DNA from: Betaproteobacteria bacterium
GTDB taxonomy: Bacteria; Pseudomonadota; Gammaproteobacteria; Burkholderiales; SG8-39
Direction: 5' to 3'
Length of the DNA: 9,289 nt
NCBI GenBank assembly: GCA_011391295.1
Contig: JAABQT010000049.1
Location: forward strand, 1-9,289
Part shown: positions 5,525-9,289 of the stretch, one piece after another
Layout of the letters: every line of letters begins with the position of its first letter
Numbering within the stretch: position 1 is the first letter of the stretch
Notes under the pieces: model-generated
Seen by the model: only the letters and a program-made list of their open reading frames with translations
Told to the model about the DNA's origin: nothing
Database searches by the model: none
Position numbers and translations under genes: made by a program

Positions 5525-7294
5525 CCGCCCACCGCCGCCCTCGCCCGCTTCCTGCCGTTCCTCGCCTGGTGGCCGCGCGTCACCCGCGCCACGCTGCGCG
5601 CCGATGCGAACGCCGCCCTGATCGGCGCCATCGTGGTGCTGCCGCAGGGCGTCGCCTTCGCGACCCTCGCCGGACTGCCGCCCGAGTACGGCCTGTACTG
5701 CGCCATGGTGCCGGCGGTGGTCGCGGCCCTCTTCGGCTCGTCCTGGCATGCGGTTACCGGGCCGACGAACGCCGTGTCCCTCTATGTGTTCGCGACGCTT
5801 GCGCCGCTCGCGGCGCCGGGTTCGACGCAATACATCAGCCTCGCGCTGACCCTCGCTTTCATGTCCGGCGCCATCATGCTGGCCATGGGCCTGCTGCGCA
5901 TGGGGCGCCTGGTCAATTTCGTTTCGCACACGGTGGTGGTCGGATTCACGGCCGGCGCCGCGGTGCTGATCGTCGCCAGCCAACTGCGCAATTTCTTTGG
6001 CGTACACGTCGAAACCGGGAGCTCGTTCCTGTCGACGCTGCGCAACTTCCTCGCGCAGGCGCTCGAGGCCAATCCGTATGCGGTGCTGATCGGCGTCGTG
6101 ACGCTGGTCGCGGGCGCAGTGGCCCGACGCGCCCTGCCCAAGGCGCCGTACATGATCGTCGCGCTGGTCACCGGCGGCGTCGCCGGCTTCGCGCTCAACA
6201 CCTGGCTGACGCCCGAGCAAACGGGCATTCGCACGCTCGGGCCACTGCCCGGCGCGCTGCCCGCGCTGTCGGTGCCGGACCTCTCCGCCGACACGCTGAA
6301 GTCCCTGATGGGCATCGCATTCGGCGTCACACTGCTCTCGCTCACCGAGGCCATGTCGATTGCGCGCGCGGTCGCGCTGCGTGCCGGTCAGCACATCGAT
6401 GCCAACCAGGAGTTTGTCGGCCAGGGGCTGGCGAACATGGCGGCAAGCGTGTTCTCGGGCTATCCGAGCTCGGCCTCGTTCAACCGCTCGGGCCTGAACT
6501 ACGAGGCCGGCGCACGCACGCCCCTTGCCGCGGCGCTATCGGCGCCGTTCCTTGTCGTGGTGGCCTTCGCGGTCGCGCCGCTGCTCGCCCATCTGCCGCT
6601 TGCCACGATGGCGGCGCTGCTGTTCATGGTGGCGTGGGGCCTGTTCGACGTCGCCGCACTGCGCGCCATCCTGCGCGCCAGCCGCAGCGAAGCGGCGGTG
6701 CTGGTCTTTACTTTCGCCGCGACCCTGCTGATGAATCTGGAGGTTGCCATCCTGGTGGGGGTAACCCTGTCGCTGCTTTTGTACCTGAACCGCACCTCGC
6801 GCCCGCAGATGCGCGCCATGGCCCCCGACCCGCGCCACAGCGAGCGGCGCTTCGGGCCGGTGAAGCAAGGGGTCAGCGAGTGCCCGCAACTCAAGATCAT
6901 GACCGTCGAGGGCTCGATCTATTTCGGCGCCGTCGACCACGTCGAGTCGCACTTCGAGACCCTGCGCGAGGTGGCGCGGGAGCAAAAGCACCTGCTGGTG
7001 GTGGCGCGCAACATCAATTTTCTCGACATCGCTGGCGCCGAGACCCTGGCGCGCGAGGCACGCGCGCGGCGCTGGGGCGGCGGGCGGCTGTGGCTGCAGG
7101 GACTGCGCCTGCCGGCCGAGGACGTGCTGCGCAACGGCGGTTTCCTTGCCGAGATGGGGGAGGACAGCGTGTTCCGCGACAAGCGCGAAGCCATCGCCCG
7201 CGTGTTCGAGCGCCTCGATCCGGCGATCTGCGCGCGCTGCCGCGCGCGCGTGTTCCAGGAATGCGCCAGCCGGCCCCTGGTCGGCGAGCCCTGA
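5522..7294 (+). CDS. SulP-family anion transporter with STAS domain
   Basis: This 590-residue inner-membrane secondary transporter belongs to SulP/SLC26, whose bacterial members carry sulfate, bicarbonate or C4-dicarboxylates. The membrane domain covers about residues 28-422. It has PQGVAFATLAGLPPEYGLY (41-59), GPTNAVSL (80-87), the QEFVGQGLANMAASVFSGYPSSASFNRSGLNY stretch (296-327) and a last hydrophobic segment near 400-421. A cytoplasmic STAS domain occupies about 455-565. Its loop reads NFLDIAGAE (499-507), so it lacks the phosphorylatable serine of SpoIIAA-like STAS proteins. The C-terminal tail carries C570-x2-C573-x7-C581, which may bind metal or react to redox. The substrate cannot be deduced from sequence. 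Divergence from hyi-glcD makes a small organic acid possible, but sulfate or bicarbonate is equally open. The TTG start is supported by the absence of any better codon and by GGAGAG upstream. Confidence 0.9.
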   Translation: MPPTAALARFLPFLAWWPRVTRATLRADANAALIGAIVVLPQGVAFATLAGLPPEYGLYCAMVPAVVAALFGSSWHAVTGPTNAVSLYVFATLAPLAAPGSTQYISLALTLAFMSGAIMLAMGLLRMGRLVNFVSHTVVVGFTAGAAVLIVASQLRNFFGVHVETGSSFLSTLRNFLAQALEANPYAVLIGVVTLVAGAVARRALPKAPYMIVALVTGGVAGFALNTWLTPEQTGIRTLGPLPGALPALSVPDLSADTLKSLMGIAFGVTLLSLTEAMSIARAVALRAGQHIDANQEFVGQGLANMAASVFSGYPSSASFNRSGLNYEAGARTPLAAALSAPFLVVVAFAVAPLLAHLPLATMAALLFMVAWGLFDVAALRAILRASRSEAAVLVFTFAATLLMNLEVAILVGVTLSLLLYLNRTSRPQMRAMAPDPRHSERRFGPVKQGVSECPQLKIMTVEGSIYFGAVDHVESHFETLREVAREQKHLLVVARNINFLDIAGAETLAREARARRWGGGRLWLQGLRLPAEDVLRNGGFLAEMGEDSVFRDKREAIARVFERLDPAICARCRARVFQECASRPLVGEP

Positions 7295-7314
7295 GCGCCC
7301 TGGTTGCCGGGCGC
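7295..7314 (+). other. GC-rich hairpin just after the sulP stop
   Basis: GCGCCC (7295-7300) and GGGCGC (7309-7314) form a perfect 6-bp stem directly after the TGA of sulP. With a single bulged T, GG/CC add two further pairs around a TTG loop. No T run follows, so it is not a classical intrinsic terminator. It may slow polymerase or protect the sulP transcript end. It overlaps the proposed -35 of the next gene. Confidence 0.3.
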
Positions 7315-7333
7315 GGCGTCCGGAGGCTAGACT
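7304..7333 (+). promoter_or_regulatory. Candidate sigma-70 promoter for aapJQ
   Basis: In the 67-bp gap, TTGCCG (7304-7309) and TAGACT (7328-7333), each four of six matches to consensus, are separated by 18 bp. Transcription would start near 7340 and give a leader of about 20 nt containing the strong ribosome binding site. It fits a separate transcript for the amino-acid transporter, but rests on motif matching alone. Confidence 0.35.
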
Positions 7334-7345
7334 TCGCCACCCCCT

Positions 7346-7356
7346 AAAGGAGGAGG
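7346..7356 (+). promoter_or_regulatory. Strong ribosome binding site of aapJ
   Basis: AAAGGAGGAGG lies directly upstream of ATG 7362, with AAGGAGG (7347-7353) spaced 8 nt from the start. It is by far the best Shine-Dalgarno match in the window and fits high expression of a periplasmic binding protein. It also shows that ATG 7362, not the longer open frame back to 7146, is the start. Confidence 0.85.
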
Positions 7357-7361
7357 CCACC

Positions 7362-8372
7362 ATGAAAGTATTACAAGCCATCGCCGCCGGCGCCGTCGTC
7401 GCGCTGGGTAGCGGCACGCTTTACGCACAGTCGACGCTGGACGCGGTCAAATCGAAGGGCTATGTGCAATGCGGAGTCAATACCGGCCTCGCGGGGTTCT
7501 CGGCGCCTGATTCGCGCGGTGCATGGAAAGGCATCGACGTCGACGCCTGCCGCGCAGTGGCCGCCGCCGTGTTCGGCGACGCCACCAAAGTGCGCTATAC
7601 CCCCCTGACCGCCCAGCAGCGCTTCACCGCCCTGCAATCGGGCGAGGTGGACGTCCTGTTGCGCAACACCACCTGGACCATCACCCGCGACACCAGCCTC
7701 GGCCTGAACTTCGTCGGCGTGAACTACTACGACGGCCAGGGCTTCATGGTGCCGAAGAAGCTCAACGTGAAGAGCGCCAGGCAGTTGAACGGCGCCACCA
7801 TCTGCGTGCAGCCGGGCACCACCACCGAGCTCAATCTGGCGGACTACTTCCGCGCCAGCGGCATGAACTTCAAGCCGGTGGTGATCGAGAAGCTGGAGGA
7901 GGTTACCAACGCCTACTTCTCCGGGCGGTGCGACGTGTTCACCACCGACGTCTCCGGGCTGGTGTCGACGCGGAGTTCGCGCGCGCCCAACCCGGCAGAC
8001 CACGTCATCCTGCCCGAGGTGATCTCCAAGGAGCCGCTCGGCCCCGTGGTGCGCCACGGCGATGACCGCTGGTTCGACGTGGTCAAGTGGACGCTGTTCG
8101 CCATGCTGGAGGGCGAAGAGCTGGGCCTGACCTCGAAGAACATCGACCAGCACGTATCGAGCACCAATCCCGCGATCCAGCGCTTCGTCGGCGCCAGCGG
8201 CGACATCGGCAAGATGCTGGCGCTGGATAATCGCTGGGCCTACAACATCGTCAAGCAGGTCGGCAACTACGGCGAATCCTTCGCGGCCAACCTCACGCCG
8301 CTCGGTTTCGACCGGGGCATCAACAATCTCTGGACCAAGGGCGGCCTGATGTACGCGCCGCCCGTTCGCTGA
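7362..8372 (+). CDS. aapJ: General L-amino-acid ABC transporter, periplasmic binding protein AapJ
   Basis: This 336-residue precursor is a family-3 solute-binding protein of the Aap/Bzt type, which binds a broad range of L-amino acids in the periplasm and delivers them to an AapQM-P transporter. A Sec signal peptide is clear: MK, a hydrophobic core, then cleavage after GTLYA (residue 22). The mature protein shows the family blocks GYVQCGVNTGLAGFSAPDSR (33-52), GIDVDACRAVAAAVFGD (57-73), QRFTALQSGEVDVLLRNTTWT (86-106), YYDGQGFMV (122-130), VQPGTTTELNL (149-159) and DVFTTDVSGL (191-200). By analogy with the family, R101, T153 or T154 and D196 should contact the amino acid's carboxylate and amino groups. 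Four cysteines (37, 63, 148, 190) could form disulfides. Length is normal. aapQ follows after 8 nt. Confidence 0.94.
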   Translation: MKVLQAIAAGAVVALGSGTLYAQSTLDAVKSKGYVQCGVNTGLAGFSAPDSRGAWKGIDVDACRAVAAAVFGDATKVRYTPLTAQQRFTALQSGEVDVLLRNTTWTITRDTSLGLNFVGVNYYDGQGFMVPKKLNVKSARQLNGATICVQPGTTTELNLADYFRASGMNFKPVVIEKLEEVTNAYFSGRCDVFTTDVSGLVSTRSSRAPNPADHVILPEVISKEPLGPVVRHGDDRWFDVVKWTLFAMLEGEELGLTSKNIDQHVSSTNPAIQRFVGASGDIGKMLALDNRWAYNIVKQVGNYGESFAANLTPLGFDRGINNLWTKGGLMYAPPVR

Positions 8373-8380
8373 AGCAGAAC

Positions 8381-9289
8381 GTGCGCGCACGCGCCGTCGC
8401 CACCCAGGTCGCACTGGTGGCGGCGGTGGCGTTCGCCGTCTGGTACCTGGCAAGCAACACCGCGCAGAATCTCGAGGCGCGCAAGATCGCAAGCGGCTTC
8501 GGCTTCCTCGCGCGCGAGGCCGGATTCGAAATCGGCGAAGCGCCGTTCCTCGCCTATAGCGCGGCCGACAGCTACGCGCGCGCGATCCTCGTCGGCCTGA
8601 TCAATACCTTCCGCGTCGCCCTGATCGGCGTCGTGCTCGCCACAGTGCTCGGCACTGTGCTGGGGCTCGCGCGCCTGTCGCGCAACTGGCTGCTGTCGAA
8701 ATTCGCGGCGGGCTACGTCGAGCTGGTGCGCAACGTGCCACTGTTGGTGCAGCTGTTTTTCCTCTACGCGGTGATCACGGAGAACCTGCCGGGGCCGCGC
8801 GACGCCCTGAGCCCCCTGTCGGGCGTGTTCCTCAGCAACCGCGGCATCGCCTTTCCGGTCCTGCAGACGCACGCCGCACACGCGTGGATCGGTGCGGCGC
8901 TGCTCGCCGGCGCGGTGCTGGCGTGGCTGGTCGCGCGCTGGGCGCGACGGCGCCAGGCGCTCACCGGGCAGCCCTTTGCGGTCCTGGCGACGGGCGCCGC
9001 GCTGGTGCTCGGGCTGCCGCTGGCCGTGTTCCTCGCCGCGGGCGCGCCGCTCGCCCTGACCCGGCCCGAGCTGCAAGGATTCAATATCACCGGCGGTGCC
9101 GTGCTCTCGCCCGAGTTCGCCGCTTTGCTCGGCGGCCTCACGCTGTACACTGCCGCGTTCATCGCCGAGATCGTGCGTGCGGGCGTGCAGGCGGTGGACC
9201 GCGGCCAGTTCGAGGCCGCCTATTCGCTCGGTCTGCCACGCCCGCGCACCATGCGGCTCGTGATCCTGCCGCAGGCGCTGCGCGTGATC
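8381..9289 (+). CDS. aapQ: General L-amino-acid ABC transporter, permease AapQ (runs off the right edge)
   Basis: The 303 visible codons encode most of a HisM/AapQ-type inner-membrane permease; full proteins are near 400 residues. After a first hydrophobic segment (about 8-24) come NTAQNLEARKIASGFGFLAREAGFEIGE, the conserved YSAADSYARAILVGLINTFRV, ARLSRNWLLSKFAAGYVELVRNVPLLVQLFF and GVFLSNRGI, all typical of AapQ. Near the right edge lies the ABC-permease EAA loop, FEAAYSLGLPRPRTM followed by ILPQALRVI, which contacts the ATPase. The chosen GTG 8381 has only a weak upstream GAAG and begins 8 nt after the aapJ stop, so coupled translation is likely. The N-terminus is shorter than in rhizobial AapQ, which has extra residues before the first helix. 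No ATG in this frame offers a better start. aapM and aapP would be expected beyond the edge. Confidence 0.92.
   Translation, partial: MRARAVATQVALVAAVAFAVWYLASNTAQNLEARKIASGFGFLAREAGFEIGEAPFLAYSAADSYARAILVGLINTFRVALIGVVLATVLGTVLGLARLSRNWLLSKFAAGYVELVRNVPLLVQLFFLYAVITENLPGPRDALSPLSGVFLSNRGIAFPVLQTHAAHAWIGAALLAGAVLAWLVARWARRRQALTGQPFAVLATGAALVLGLPLAVFLAAGAPLALTRPELQGFNITGGAVLSPEFAALLGGLTLYTAAFIAEIVRAGVQAVDRGQFEAAYSLGLPRPRTMRLVILPQALRVI

Noticed and set aside
4715..6394. A 1.7-kb upstream extension of the glcD reading frame (1054 codons in all)
   Set aside because: It runs through hyi in another frame and antisense through sulP. Its translation is Arg/Gly/His-rich low-complexity sequence with no family resemblance, as expected from GC-rich DNA with few stop codons.
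7229..7252. Alternating CG tract that could favour Z-DNA
   Set aside because: It is explained by codons for the CARCRARV tail of the SulP protein, and similar runs occur throughout the window.
7295..7314. Intrinsic terminator after sulP
   Set aside because: The hairpin is real but short and lacks any T run, so I list it only as a hairpin.
7146..7361. Extension of the aapJ frame upstream into sulP
   Set aside because: It would bury the signal peptide internally, and the strong ribosome binding site sits just before ATG 7362.

Overview
The window is about 9.3 kb of dense, very GC-rich DNA. It holds eight protein genes (six complete, two cut by the window edges), and every gap between genes is shorter than 70 bp. 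The composition, tight packing and protein sequences point to a proteobacterium, most likely a betaproteobacterium. That assignment is inference from how the GlcD, GlcF and AapJ sequences read, not from a database search. I see no rRNA, tRNA, CRISPR array, transposase, integrase or plasmid gene.

Minus strand, about 1-5472: a glycolate-use block read right to left as hyi, glcD, glcE, glcF and the start of a molybdopterin oxidoreductase. hyi overlaps glcD by 22 nt, glcD and glcE share one base in TGATG, and glcF is 10 nt from the molybdoenzyme gene. GlcDEF oxidises glycolate to glyoxylate and passes electrons to the respiratory chain. Hyi interconverts hydroxypyruvate and tartronate semialdehyde, one step beyond glyoxylate carboligase. 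No carboligase, tartronate semialdehyde reductase or regulator is visible here.

The block is interrupted. Between glcE and glcF lies a gene on the opposite strand (1564-2181) for a small membrane-anchored, TPR-like protein. It meets glcE tail to tail, with the two stop codons sharing CTAG. A strong 12-position hairpin sits on that junction. It meets glcF head to head across only 23 bp, which contain a TATA-like element readable on both strands. The open question is whether glcF is transcribed with hyi-glcD-glcE through the antisense gene, or separately from the tiny divergent promoter.

Plus strand, 5522-7294: a SulP-family anion transporter with a C-terminal STAS domain, divergent from hyi across 49 bp that hold an AT-rich imperfect palindrome.

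Plus strand, 7362 to the right edge: aapJ and the start of aapQ, the periplasmic binding protein and first permease of a general L-amino-acid ABC transporter (Aap type). They have a plausible promoter and a strong ribosome binding site.

Together the genes suggest a heterotroph that scavenges small organic acids such as glycolate, plus amino acids. This is inference from gene content. I found no clear evidence of an undescribed enzymatic or defence system. The most unusual feature is the layout of the interrupted glc block.
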